Origin: Flavobacteriales bacterium | GTDB taxonomy: Bacteria > Bacteroidota > Bacteroidia > NS11-12g > UBA955 | DNA length: 64,000 nucleotides | Reading direction: 5' to 3' | Assembly (NCBI GenBank): GCA_002737705.1 | Contig: NSIM01000002.1 | Coordinates: 1 to 64,000, forward strand | Part shown: piece after piece, positions 55,607-64,000 of the stretch | How positions within the stretch are numbered: position 1 is the stretch's first letter | Layout of the letters: the number at the start of each line of letters is the position of its first letter | Translations under genes and position numbers: made by a program | The notes under the pieces: generated by a model | What the model saw: only the letters and a program-made list of their open reading frames with translations | Databases searched by the model: none | Told to the model about the DNA's origin: nothing

Positions 55607-57571
55607 ATGAGTCAATCAGATTTAAGCAAGGTTTCTGGCGCAGGCCTATTGATTACACTCGGCGTCATTTTTGGTGACATCGGTACTTCTCCGCTTTACG
55701 TAATGAGCACCCTCATTGGCAAAGAAAGCATCAGCCGAGAGCTTGTTTTGGGCGGATTGAGTGCTGTCTTTTGGACCCTCACAATCGTAACAACGATTAA
55801 ATACATATTTTTGGTGCTTCGCGCAGACAACAAGGGGGAAGGCGGAATATTTTCGCTCTACAATCTGTTAAAACGCCGCTATCCAAATTTGATCATTGGT
55901 GCTGTAATTGGCGGAGCGATGCTCATGGCCGACGGGATTATTACTCCTCCACTTTCTGTTTCTTCTGCTGTAGAAGGATTAAGATTGCTGGAAGATGGTT
56001 CATTTGGCGGAAACGATTGGAAAAACATCGACACCATGCCCATCGTTATTACGATCTTGGTTGCATTGTTTCTCATGCAAAGAGCAGGTACAAGTTTTGT
56101 TGGAAAATCGTTTGGCCCTATTATGCTCGTTTGGTTTATTCTACTGACGATTTTGGGTGTTTCAGGAATCATTGCCCATCCAGAAGTATTGCAAGCGATT
56201 TCTCCCCACCATGCGATTCAATTATTGCTCAATGACAAATACGATTTCTTCATCATTCTAGGGGCGGTTTTTTTGTGCACCACAGGAGCAGAAGCTCTTT
56301 ATAGCGATATGGGACATTGTGGAAGAAAAAATATACGGATTTCTTGGGCATTTGTAAAAATTGCATTGTTGGTAAATTACTTCGGTCAGGGAGCATGGCT
56401 ATTGTCGTTGGAAGGCCAAACCTTAAATGGACAAAGACCCTTTTATGCATTGATGCCCGATTGGTTTTTGCCGATAGGTATAGTAATTGCCTCAATTGCA
56501 ACAATTATAGCCAGTCAGGCCTTAATTACCGGTGCATTCACATTGGTGTCAGAGGCAATTCGCTTACATCTTTTCCCAAAATTTACAGTCAAATACCCCA
56601 GCGATGTAAAAGGACAAATTTACATTCCCTTTATAAATACTGTATTGCTTATAGGTTGTATTAGTGTGGTTGTTATTTTTAGAGAATCAGAAAAAATGCA
56701 AGCAGCGTATGGCCTGGCAATTACCTTAGACATGATTATGACAAGTATATTGTTGTATTATTTTCTAAAATACAGAAAACACAATCTGTTTTTTTTGTCA
56801 TCGCTTATACTCATTTTCCTGTCTATAGAAGGAACATTCTTGATCGCCAATTTGTCTAAATTTTCTGAAGGTGGATGGTTTACCTTGCTGATAGGCGCAA
56901 TCTATCTTGTTGTGATGTATTCAACGCTCAAGGGAGGAAAAATTAAAAGTTCTGCCATCAAAAGTGAAAAATTGACATTATACCGAGACAAACTTCGGTC
57001 TTTGAGTCGCGACACAACCCTGCCCAAATATGCCACCCATTTAATTTATCTGGACAAAGCAAAATCGATTCACGATGTTGAATCACCAATTATCTATAGC
57101 ATTCTGCACAAACGACCCAAACGTGCCGACTTTTATTGGTTTATTAATATTGAAATTACGGATGAACCCTATACACTCGATTACCGAATCAATACAATAG
57201 AAAAAAATGATATTTATAAAATTCAATTCAGATTGGGCTTTCGTATTGAACAAAAAATAAGCGTTTATCTCCGCAATGTAATCAAAGAAATGGTCGAGGA
57301 AAAAGAAATTGATTTAGACCAACACTACCATGCTTTTGTTGATAAAAAATCGATTGGTGACTTCCGTTTTGTCTTGGTGGAAGAAGAAATGAGCAATGAA
57401 AATAATTTGACAATACTTCAATTTGCTGTCATGAAAATATACAATGCTCTTCGGATTTTCGCTGGCAGGCCCGAAAAATGGTTTGGCCTTGATGGATCAT
57501 CTGTGAGTAAAGAACTGGTTCCCATTCTCGTTTCTTCTAAAAATACCCATGAATTAAAACGCATCCGATGA
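55607..57571 (+). CDS. kup: KUP-family potassium uptake protein
   Basis: Inner-membrane K+:H+ symporter of 654 aa. It has the family opening FGDIGTSPLYVMSTLIG, GEGGIFSLYNLLKRR, ALYSDMGHCGRKNIRISWAF and TGAFTLVSEAIRLHLFPKF. About twelve membrane segments run to residue 440, followed by the C-terminal cytoplasmic domain. The ATG at 55607 fits the family better than the upstream TTG at 55589. Its stop overlaps the next start (ATGA), coupling it to the peptidase gene. Confidence 0.95.
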   Translation: MSQSDLSKVSGAGLLITLGVIFGDIGTSPLYVMSTLIGKESISRELVLGGLSAVFWTLTIVTTIKYIFLVLRADNKGEGGIFSLYNLLKRRYPNLIIGAVIGGAMLMADGIITPPLSVSSAVEGLRLLEDGSFGGNDWKNIDTMPIVITILVALFLMQRAGTSFVGKSFGPIMLVWFILLTILGVSGIIAHPEVLQAISPHHAIQLLLNDKYDFFIILGAVFLCTTGAEALYSDMGHCGRKNIRISWAFVKIALLVNYFGQGAWLLSLEGQTLNGQRPFYALMPDWFLPIGIVIASIATIIASQALITGAFTLVSEAIRLHLFPKFTVKYPSDVKGQIYIPFINTVLLIGCISVVVIFRESEKMQAAYGLAITLDMIMTSILLYYFLKYRKHNLFFLSSLILIFLSIEGTFLIANLSKFSEGGWFTLLIGAIYLVVMYSTLKGGKIKSSAIKSEKLTLYRDKLRSLSRDTTLPKYATHLIYLDKAKSIHDVESPIIYSILHKRPKRADFYWFINIEITDEPYTLDYRINTIEKNDIYKIQFRLGFRIEQKISVYLRNVIKEMVEEKEIDLDQHYHAFVDKKSIGDFRFVLVEEEMSNENNLTILQFAVMKIYNALRIFAGRPEKWFGLDGSSVSKELVPILVSSKNTHELKRIR

Positions 57572-59871
57572 GGACAACAATTTTCGGATTGTCTTATTGT
57601 CTTTTGGTACATTGTTTGGCGCAAAACAATCAAGCCATCACAACAATCCCTCTGAAAATTTCAAATACAGATTTTTTTCACCCTATCCATTCCGATCGCC
57701 TCGATACAACAAAAGGGAATCCCCTGTATTCTCTCGACGACATATTTAACGACCCCACCCTGTATCCATTACCCGCAAAATTTGACGAATTTTCTCCCGA
57801 TGGCAAGCATTTCTTAAAACGCAATCAAATTGGAGAAAATTGGTATTTGTTTTTGCAAAACATTGAAACTTTAGACTCCGTTTCTGTGGTGTTTGATTCG
57901 CGTTGGTTCGATACGATACCCAGCCTAGGTCAATACACACTGAGTGGCGATGGACAGTTTTTGGTCGGACAATATGAAATGCAACAAGTGTACAGGCATA
58001 GCTTCACTGCGCGCTGCTATGTAGTAGACCTACACAGCAAAAAAATTACATACATCCCCGGACATATTCGCTACCCCAGCCTCTCTAAAGACAATAAAAG
58101 ATTGGCTTATGTAAAAGAGAATAATGTTTACATTTTAAATTTATCTACCAAAAAAGAAACCCAAATTACCCTGGATGGATCCATAAACCAAATCATCAAT
58201 GGAGCCGTAGATTGGGTCTATGAAGAAGAATTCTCTATGAGTAATGGATTGCGTTGGAGCCCATCTGGAAATTTTTTGGCATTCTACCATTTTGATGAAA
58301 GTAAAGTAAAAGAATTCTCTATGGACTTGTTTCCCAGTGGTGAATTATATCCTAAACAAGAACATTGGAAATATCCGAAAGCCGGGGAAGACAATGCAAG
58401 GGTAGATGTTCTCATTTACAATACCGCCACCGGAAAAACCATCACGGCAAAAACAAACAGTGAGAAAGACCAATATCTGCCCAGAATCAGCTGGAGTCAA
58501 ACGGATGAATCCTTGTCTATCCAGCGATTAAACCGCTGGCAAAATCATTGGGAATTGTTCTTTTGCGAGCCAAATACAGGGAAATGCGAATTGATTCTCG
58601 AGGAGAAAGATTCTGCCTATATAGACATTACAGACAACCTATTGTTTTTGGAAAATAGCACTTCATTTGTTTATACCAGCGAAAAATCGGGGTATAACCA
58701 TTTATACTTATTCGACTATAAAAAGAAAAAAGAATTTGCCATCACCAAAGGGAATTGGGAAGTGATTGCACTTTTGGGATATGCCGCAGGCAACAACACC
58801 TTGGTTTATTCTGGAACTGAACAGTCTACTGTCGAAGACCATGTGTATACTGTACATTTAAATGGAAAAGAAAAAACCCAAATCAGCACACCAGGCTTTA
58901 ATTATTCTGTCGCATTGGCACCCCAAGGACTTTACTATTCTGAAAGCAGAAGCACCTTTAGTGCTTATCCCCAAATGCAACACCGCATCAAAAAGTTGGG
59001 AAGCCATTGGGCTCGGGATATTGAATTGAATACCACGTGGAGTCAGAAAATGGCTGCCTTCAATTTGGGCGCCATAGAATTTCGATTCTTTAATAGCGAT
59101 AGCATTTCAACATCCTATCCAGACAAGGACAATGCAAAAAAAATCATACCCCTCAATGCATGGATTATGAATCCCCCCCATTTTGATCCCACAGAAAAAC
59201 ACCCTGTTCTGATGTATGTTTATGGTGGGCCCGGGATCAATACGGTACGGAATCAATATGGAGGCCGCAACTTCCTATGGCACCAGTACCTTGCCTCTAA
59301 GGGATATATTATTGTAAGTGTAGACAACCGTGGAACGGGACGAAGGGGTGCTGCATTTAAAAAATCAACCTATTTACAGTTGGGCAAATTGGAAACCCTT
59401 GACCATACTTCGGTTGCAAAACAATTGGGTATGGTTCCCAGCGTAGATGCAAACAGAATTGGAATTTGGGGATGGAGTTTTGGAGGATATATGAGCAGTT
59501 CGGCCATTGCCAAAAGCGGAAATGTATTTTCTACTGCCATTGCTGTTGCACCGGTTACACACTGGAAATTTTACGACAATATTTACACCGAACGTTTCTT
59601 GCGTAAACCCTCAGAAAACCCCATTGGTTACGAGTCTAATTCACCCATAAATTTTACAAACGGAATCAAAGGAAACTATCTGCTTATTCATGGCACAGCC
59701 GATGACAATGTTCATTGGCAAAATTCAGCAGCAATGATCAATGCAATGATAAAATCGGGTGTTTCTTACGACAGCGAAGTTTACCCCAACCGCAACCATG
59801 GCATTGGAGACAGGGCTGCTGGTATTCATCTGTATAAAAGAATGACACGCTTTATTTTAGAAAAGCTTTAA
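57568..59871 (+). CDS. Dipeptidyl peptidase IV-type serine peptidase (S9B)
   Basis: Exported prolyl dipeptidyl peptidase of 767 aa with a short signal peptide (GLSYCLLVHCLAQ). The N-terminal beta-propeller contains DWVYEEEFSMSNGLRW, including the paired glutamates (219-221) that bind the substrate amino-terminus in DPP-IV. The catalytic triad is Ser637 in GWSFGGYMSS, Asp712 in HGTADDNVHW and His744 in NRNHGIG. It therefore most likely removes X-Pro dipeptides. Translationally coupled to kup through ATGA. Confidence 0.92.
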   Translation: MRTTIFGLSYCLLVHCLAQNNQAITTIPLKISNTDFFHPIHSDRLDTTKGNPLYSLDDIFNDPTLYPLPAKFDEFSPDGKHFLKRNQIGENWYLFLQNIETLDSVSVVFDSRWFDTIPSLGQYTLSGDGQFLVGQYEMQQVYRHSFTARCYVVDLHSKKITYIPGHIRYPSLSKDNKRLAYVKENNVYILNLSTKKETQITLDGSINQIINGAVDWVYEEEFSMSNGLRWSPSGNFLAFYHFDESKVKEFSMDLFPSGELYPKQEHWKYPKAGEDNARVDVLIYNTATGKTITAKTNSEKDQYLPRISWSQTDESLSIQRLNRWQNHWELFFCEPNTGKCELILEEKDSAYIDITDNLLFLENSTSFVYTSEKSGYNHLYLFDYKKKKEFAITKGNWEVIALLGYAAGNNTLVYSGTEQSTVEDHVYTVHLNGKEKTQISTPGFNYSVALAPQGLYYSESRSTFSAYPQMQHRIKKLGSHWARDIELNTTWSQKMAAFNLGAIEFRFFNSDSISTSYPDKDNAKKIIPLNAWIMNPPHFDPTEKHPVLMYVYGGPGINTVRNQYGGRNFLWHQYLASKGYIIVSVDNRGTGRRGAAFKKSTYLQLGKLETLDHTSVAKQLGMVPSVDANRIGIWGWSFGGYMSSSAIAKSGNVFSTAIAVAPVTHWKFYDNIYTERFLRKPSENPIGYESNSPINFTNGIKGNYLLIHGTADDNVHWQNSAAMINAMIKSGVSYDSEVYPNRNHGIGDRAAGIHLYKRMTRFILEKL

Positions 59872-59924
59872 CGCCAAGCTATACCCCACCCCAAATAAAT
59901 ATTCAATATAAATACTTACACACA

Positions 59925-60392
59925 ATGAAACTTAATATCGGACATACCGCTCCCGCATTTTGCGCAAAAAATCAAAAAGGCAAACCCATTTCTTTGGACC
60001 ATTTCAAAGGTGAAAAATTGGTATTGTATTTTTATCCAAAAGATGATACCCCCGGCTGCACAGCTGAGGCTTGCAGTTTGCGTGATCATTATGCAACCAT
60101 GATTGCCAAAGGATACGCTATTGTTGGCGTGAGCCCAGATACCGAAGCGAAACACCAAAAATTCATTGCCAAATACAATTTGTCCTTCGATTTATTGGCC
60201 GATACAGACAATTCCATCGCTTTGGCTTATGGTGTTTGGGTTGAAAAAAGCATGTACGGTCGAACCTATATGGGTATTGCGCGCACAACATTCATCATAG
60301 ATGAGAATGGCCTATTACTCGAAATATTTACGAAGGTAGACACCAAAAATCATGCCTTGCAAATTTTAGGGTTACCTTTGCAACATGGGTAA
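59925..60392 (+). CDS. bcp: Thioredoxin-dependent peroxiredoxin, BCP type
   Basis: Peroxide-reducing enzyme of 155 aa. YFYPKDDTPGCTAEACSLRD carries the peroxidatic Cys45 and the resolving Cys50, the C-x4-C arrangement of BCP peroxiredoxins. The Thr and Arg of the active site are in place (ARTTFIIDENG). Electrons probably come from thioredoxin (trxB lies in the same window). It overlaps gpsA by eight bases. Confidence 0.95.
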   Translation: MKLNIGHTAPAFCAKNQKGKPISLDHFKGEKLVLYFYPKDDTPGCTAEACSLRDHYATMIAKGYAIVGVSPDTEAKHQKFIAKYNLSFDLLADTDNSIALAYGVWVEKSMYGRTYMGIARTTFIIDENGLLLEIFTKVDTKNHALQILGLPLQHG

Positions 60393-61383
60393 TACCAAGA
60401 AATCTATTGGCATTATTGGAAGTGGTAGTTGGGCTACTGCTTTGGTTAAAATGATTTCCGATGCCCAAGAACCCGTAAATTGGTGGATTCGAAAACCTGA
60501 AAAAGCAGCATACATTGCATCGCATCACCACAACCCAGATTATCTTTCGGGCGTAGAAATTCATCCAGAAAAAGTGGATATACTCACAGATTTACAGGAT
60601 ATTCTTGATAGGTCAGATATACTTATTCTTGCGATTCCATCGGCTTTTCTCCACCAAAGTCTATCGGGGGTGACACTACCGAAAGACCGAATCTATGTCT
60701 CGGCAATCAAAGGCATTGAACCCTTTAGCAATAAAGTTATTGCCCGCTATTTAGAAAGCCACCACGGAATTAGTCCCGAACAAATAGCCATTATATCAGG
60801 TCCGTGTCATGCAGAAGAAGTTGCAGAAGAAAAATTAAGTTATTTGACGATTGCTTCAAGCCCTTTATCCCTTGCAGAATCTCTGAAAAAATTCCTGGAA
60901 GGACCTTTTATTAAAGTTAGCTGCAGCGAAGACCCCATCGGTGTAGAATACGCTGCAGTGATGAAAAATATATACGCCATTGGAGCAGGCATTGCACATG
61001 GATTGGCTTATGGCGACAATTTTCTGGCACTGTACACTTCCAGTGCAATTCGGGAAATGAATGTGTTTTTACATGCTGTCGAACCTGCAGAACGCAATAT
61101 AAACGAAGCGGCTTATTTGGGAGATTTGCTGGTAACTTGTTATTCCCAATTTAGTAGAAACCGAATGTTTGGAAATATGCTTGGGAAAGGATACAGCGTA
61201 AACGCTGCCCAACTCGAAATGAATATGATAGCCGAAGGCTACTATGCAGCCAATTTAGTAAACAAAAAATTTACAGCACTCAATGTAACACTGCCCATTG
61301 CCAATGCGGTGTATAAAATTATTTATGAGAAAGCCAGCGCAAAAAAAACCTTTCAAGAATTGAGCAATAACCAACTTCACTGA
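60385..61383 (+). CDS. gpsA: NAD(P)H-dependent glycerol-3-phosphate dehydrogenase
   Basis: Makes sn-glycerol 3-phosphate for phospholipids (332 aa). The nucleotide-binding motif GSGSWATALVKM is at residues 12-23. IISGPCHAEEVAEEKL, the catalytic-Lys segment YAAVMKNIYAIGAGIAHGLA and NRMFGNMLGKGY are typical. Its first eight bases lie inside bcp, so the two are co-translated. Confidence 0.95.
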   Translation: MGNTKKSIGIIGSGSWATALVKMISDAQEPVNWWIRKPEKAAYIASHHHNPDYLSGVEIHPEKVDILTDLQDILDRSDILILAIPSAFLHQSLSGVTLPKDRIYVSAIKGIEPFSNKVIARYLESHHGISPEQIAIISGPCHAEEVAEEKLSYLTIASSPLSLAESLKKFLEGPFIKVSCSEDPIGVEYAAVMKNIYAIGAGIAHGLAYGDNFLALYTSSAIREMNVFLHAVEPAERNINEAAYLGDLLVTCYSQFSRNRMFGNMLGKGYSVNAAQLEMNMIAEGYYAANLVNKKFTALNVTLPIANAVYKIIYEKASAKKTFQELSNNQLH

Positions 61384-61451
61384 TAAAAATGAGATAAAAA
61401 TATCTTGATGGCGCAACAATAGAAAAAAAACAGTTGTAATATATACGAACA

Positions 61452-62009
61452 ATGGGATTCAAAATTTATACAAAGGCAGGCGACGATGGCAAAACTGGAT
61501 TGATTGGGGGCGAAAGGGTATCCAAACACCATATTCGGGTTGATAGTTATGGCACGGTAGACGAATTAAACAGCCATATTGGAATGATTCGTTGTTTTGT
61601 CAAGGGCGAGAAAGAAGAAATACTCTTGTCAGAAGTTCAAAATGATTTGTTTACCATGGGTTCTTTTTTGGCTTCAGGCCCAGGATCAAGTATTGCTTTG
61701 CCGGCACTGGGAGAAGAAAAAATACTGTGTTTAGAATCTGAAATAGACAGACTTACCCTGGAATTACCCGAATTACAGAATTTTATATTGCCGGGAGCTT
61801 CCTTGCAGGGGTCTCAGGCCCATATTGCCCGTTGCGTATGCAGACGCGCCGAAAGACTGGTTGTTAATCTTTCTGAAAATGAAAGTGTTCCTGGATTTGT
61901 CGTAAAATACTTGAATCGCTTAAGCGATTACCTGTTTACACTGGCCCGATTTTTGGACCACAAAAATGGTGGTATTGAAATTATCTGGAAACCTGAAAAA
62001 CCTGTATAA
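61452..62009 (+). CDS. Cob(I)yrinic acid a,c-diamide adenosyltransferase, PduO type
   Basis: Attaches the adenosyl group to cobalamin (185 aa). The ATP-binding N-terminus is KIYTKAGDDGKTGLIGGERV and DSYGTVDELNSHIGMIR. The C-terminal helix bundle has CVCRRAERLVVNLSENESV and LNRLSDYLFTLARFLDHKNG. The stop codon lies within a 29-base tandem duplication shared with the end of the convergent paaN. No other cobalamin gene is nearby. Confidence 0.94.
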   Translation: MGFKIYTKAGDDGKTGLIGGERVSKHHIRVDSYGTVDELNSHIGMIRCFVKGEKEEILLSEVQNDLFTMGSFLASGPGSSIALPALGEEKILCLESEIDRLTLELPELQNFILPGASLQGSQAHIARCVCRRAERLVVNLSENESVPGFVVKYLNRLSDYLFTLARFLDHKNGGIEIIWKPEKPV

Positions 62010-62059
62010 TCATATTTTACGATTTCCCACCTGTATAATCACATTTTACGATTTCCCAC
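62002..62059. repeat. 29-bp tandem duplication at two convergent gene ends
   Basis: Two head-to-tail copies (62002-62030 and 62031-62059) differ at one base (T at 62013, C at 62042). The left copy holds the adenosyltransferase stop (62007-62009) and the right copy the last codons and stop of paaN (62039-62041). Confidence 0.95.
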
Positions 62060-63682
62060 CCACACAAACCTTCTGTTTACAAATTGTGCATCGGTAAAAG
62101 TAGCATTTCCACTGGGATTTCCCCCAGTAACATGAAAATCACTGAACGCTGCATGTTGGTTTACAAAAGCTGAACCCGTAAAATTAAAACTCACTGGGGT
62201 AAACACCTTGTTCATGGTAGATTCCACTTCGTTCATGTAGGCTATATCATTGCTATAACACAAGCATGTAATGGCACCCAAACTTTCGGCAGATTCTGAG
62301 GCCAACTGCAAGCTATGCGCCGCATCAAGTGTTTTGACAACAAACAAAATTGGACCAAAACACTCTTGTTTCCAGGTAGTGATATCGTCAGCTTCAACCG
62401 CAATAACAACAGGTGAAGCCGTCCGGGCATCCGCAAATTCCGCATTGGGGACAGGCATCGACTGCAAGGCTATGCGCTTTCCCAAGGAAATAGCTTTGAT
62501 GCGTTTATTGGTTGCATCATTTTGAATTGCCCCCAAGATACCAGAACCCATTTTGGGGTTTTCAACCAAATTTTGAATGGCATTTGCAATGCCAGAAAAC
62601 ACTGCATCATAAGACATAATACCATCAGGAGTATGAATGCCAGCAGAAGGCACAAAAATATTTTGTGGGGCTGTGCACATCTGCCCACTATACAGAGATG
62701 CAGAAAAGGCGATATTTGAAAATACCGCAGCTGCATCAGAAACACTTTCAATAATCACGGAGTTGACACCCGATTTTTCGGTAAATACCGTTTTACCCTG
62801 AAGAGATTCTATATACTCACCAAATGCAGAACCACCGGTGTAATCGATTATTTTAACAGCACTGTGTTCTGCCAATTTTTTGGCAATGGGATTTGCCAAA
62901 GTATCAACACCCAATTGAACCACTGAAGCAGGTAAACCCGCGGCCACAAGAGCCTTTTGCATTTCAGCTACAACAATGGCAATGGGCAACACACTCTTTG
63001 GATGTGGTTTTACGATACCCACATTACCCGTCATCAAACTACCAAACAAACCTGGTACTGTATTCCACGTCGGAAAAGTTGAACAACCAATCACCAACGC
63101 CACACCCTTTGGAATTGCCTTGTAATTTTTTTGCAACGTAAGATCAAACTTTCCCATATTCTTAACCCAATTGATATCGGAAGGAAACCGGTTTAATTCT
63201 TTAAACGCCATCGCCAAGACTTCCAAAGCACGGTCGTTGGCATGGGGACCACTGGCTTGAAATCCCATCAAAAAACTTTGGCCAGTGGTATGCATGGTAG
63301 CATACGCAATTTCAAAAAAACGATTTGCCACTCTATCTAGCGCATCGATCAAAATAGTAGCACGCACATCAATAGGGGTGGAAGACCAAATTTTCTGTGC
63401 CGATTCCGCATTCTGAATAAGGGTGTCGGGAGAAAAGGCAGGGTATTTAATTCCCAATCCGGTCATTAAATAGGGGCTTATTTCCTCTCCAAGCCAGCCT
63501 TCACATCCCTGGGTCTGTATTCCCACAAAATTTTGTATTAACAATGACTGAAAAGCCAATAATCCCGATTGCATACCATCTTCGGCATACGCCCTGGGAG
63601 ATTCTGGCCAAGCCGAGTAAAATGTTCTACTTTCTTGGGCCGCATAAGCAAGTTGCAATCTTTCATTTGTTGTAGTATTCAT
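62039..63682 (-). CDS. paaN: Phenylacetic acid degradation protein PaaN (aldehyde dehydrogenase family)
   Basis: An aldehyde-dehydrogenase-fold protein of 547 aa, matching the separate PaaN family rather than PaaZ. Signatures: YATMHTTGQSFLMGFQASGP and HANDRALEVLA in the N-terminal half, PKGVALVIGCSTFPTWNTVP and IVKPHPKSVLPIAIVVAE in the cofactor domain, IDYTGGSAFGEYIE, and the catalytic Cys336 in SGQMCTAPQNIF. The predicted role is in aerobic phenylacetate catabolism, but no paaABCDE genes are in the window. It is monocistronic as far as can be seen. Confidence 0.88.
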   Translation of the reverse strand: MNTTTNERLQLAYAAQESRTFYSAWPESPRAYAEDGMQSGLLAFQSLLIQNFVGIQTQGCEGWLGEEISPYLMTGLGIKYPAFSPDTLIQNAESAQKIWSSTPIDVRATILIDALDRVANRFFEIAYATMHTTGQSFLMGFQASGPHANDRALEVLAMAFKELNRFPSDINWVKNMGKFDLTLQKNYKAIPKGVALVIGCSTFPTWNTVPGLFGSLMTGNVGIVKPHPKSVLPIAIVVAEMQKALVAAGLPASVVQLGVDTLANPIAKKLAEHSAVKIIDYTGGSAFGEYIESLQGKTVFTEKSGVNSVIIESVSDAAAVFSNIAFSASLYSGQMCTAPQNIFVPSAGIHTPDGIMSYDAVFSGIANAIQNLVENPKMGSGILGAIQNDATNKRIKAISLGKRIALQSMPVPNAEFADARTASPVVIAVEADDITTWKQECFGPILFVVKTLDAAHSLQLASESAESLGAITCLCYSNDIAYMNEVESTMNKVFTPVSFNFTGSAFVNQHAAFSDFHVTGGNPSGNATFTDAQFVNRRFVWVGNRKM

Positions 63683-63739
63683 CGTATATACTCTCTAAGT
63701 TTAGTAAAAAATGTGATTTATAATGGTAAAAACCATTCT

Positions 63740-64000
63740 CTATGCTTGTCCGGTAGGACCTCCAAAACCGAGAGGCAGCATATTATGAGGCATAATACCT
63801 TCTTCAATGGGTATTTCACCAAAATTGTCTTCATATCTACCCAAATTGTCTCCCAATGCCATAATCAAACGCTTGGCATGTTGGGGGGCTAATATGATGC
63901 GACTTTTCACTTTTCCTTTCGGAATACCTGGCATCATTCGAACAAAATCGATGACAAATTCTGTTTGCGAATGGGTGATAATGGCGAAATTACTATAAAT
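63740..64000 (-). CDS. DUF3467 family protein (5' end outside window)
   Basis: Function unknown. About 87 codons are visible and remain open to the right edge. They include YSNFAIITHSQTEFVIDFVR, PGIPKGKVKSRIILAPQHAK and a C-terminal LPLGFGGPTGQA, the hallmarks of DUF3467, a small protein of about 100 residues common in Bacteroidota. It ends 58 bases before the paaN start on the same strand. Confidence 0.85.
   Translation of the reverse strand: MYSNFAIITHSQTEFVIDFVRMMPGIPKGKVKSRIILAPQHAKRLIMALGDNLGRYEDNFGEIPIEEGIMPHNMLPLGFGGPTGQA

Noticed and set aside
1-64000. CRISPR arrays, insertion sequences, prophage or toxin-antitoxin modules
   Set aside because: No spaced repeat array, transposase, integrase or paired small toxin/antitoxin genes were recognised on either strand.

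Overview
The window comes from a bacterium of the phylum Bacteroidota. Four things show this: a complete type IX secretion / gliding gene set (gldA, gldF, gldG, sprA, porZ, porQ), a type III glutamine synthetase, promoters of the Bacteroidota type (TTG or TTTG, about 20 bases, TAnnTTTG), and A-rich rather than Shine-Dalgarno leaders. The full gliding set points to a gliding or T9SS-secreting, probably aerobic, non-gut member. Genus or family cannot be read from the sequence. There are no insertion sequences, tRNAs, rRNAs or CRISPR arrays, and no gap between genes exceeds 300 bases.

Region 1 (1-16979, all minus strand) is one uninterrupted ribosomal super-operon. In transcription order it is rpsL-rpsG-fusA-rpsJ-rplC-rplD-rplW-rplB-rpsS-rplV-rpsC-rplP-rpmC-rpsQ-rplN-rplX-rplE-rpsN-rpsH-rplF-rplR-rpsE-rpmD-rplO-secY-infA-rpmJ-rpsM-rpsK-rpsD-rpoA-rplQ (rplQ runs off the left edge). 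It fuses the classical str, S10, spc and alpha operons. tuf is absent after fusA, and map is absent between secY and infA. One good promoter lies just upstream of rpsL. S3 has an RGG-rich tail and L17 has a tandem hexapeptide tail.

Region 2 (17221-31976) is mixed housekeeping: a secreted double DUF1573 protein, a YebC-family regulator, a haem-type TonB receptor, a PcaF/PaaJ-type thiolase, truA, an unrecognised 1503-residue exported protein, tpiA, cmk, porQ and ribF.

Region 3 (31939-46178, plus strand) holds an M23 peptidase, then gldA-gldF-gldG-ruvA-sprA-porZ: the gliding ABC transporter, the giant outer-membrane T9SS translocon SprA and the surface protein PorZ. With porQ nearby, a large part of the T9SS outer-membrane machinery is here.

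Region 4 (46210-64000) holds an MBL-fold hydrolase with a phosphoglucose/phosphomannose isomerase, a PpiD-type folding factor, thioredoxin reductase with a secreted Asp-box propeller protein, GSIII glutamine synthetase, divergent kup with a DPP-IV-type peptidase, bcp-gpsA, a PduO-type cobalamin adenosyltransferase, PaaN, and a DUF3467 protein cut by the right edge.

No clearly new multi-gene system was found. The best leads are: TAnnTTTG promoter boxes only 4-8 bases from several start codons (predicting leaderless mRNAs); the 1503-residue protein; a trxB promoter box that coincides with the T-tract of a terminator; a structured 3' region after ppiD; and small repeat events (the L17 tail, and a 29-bp duplication across two convergent stop codons).
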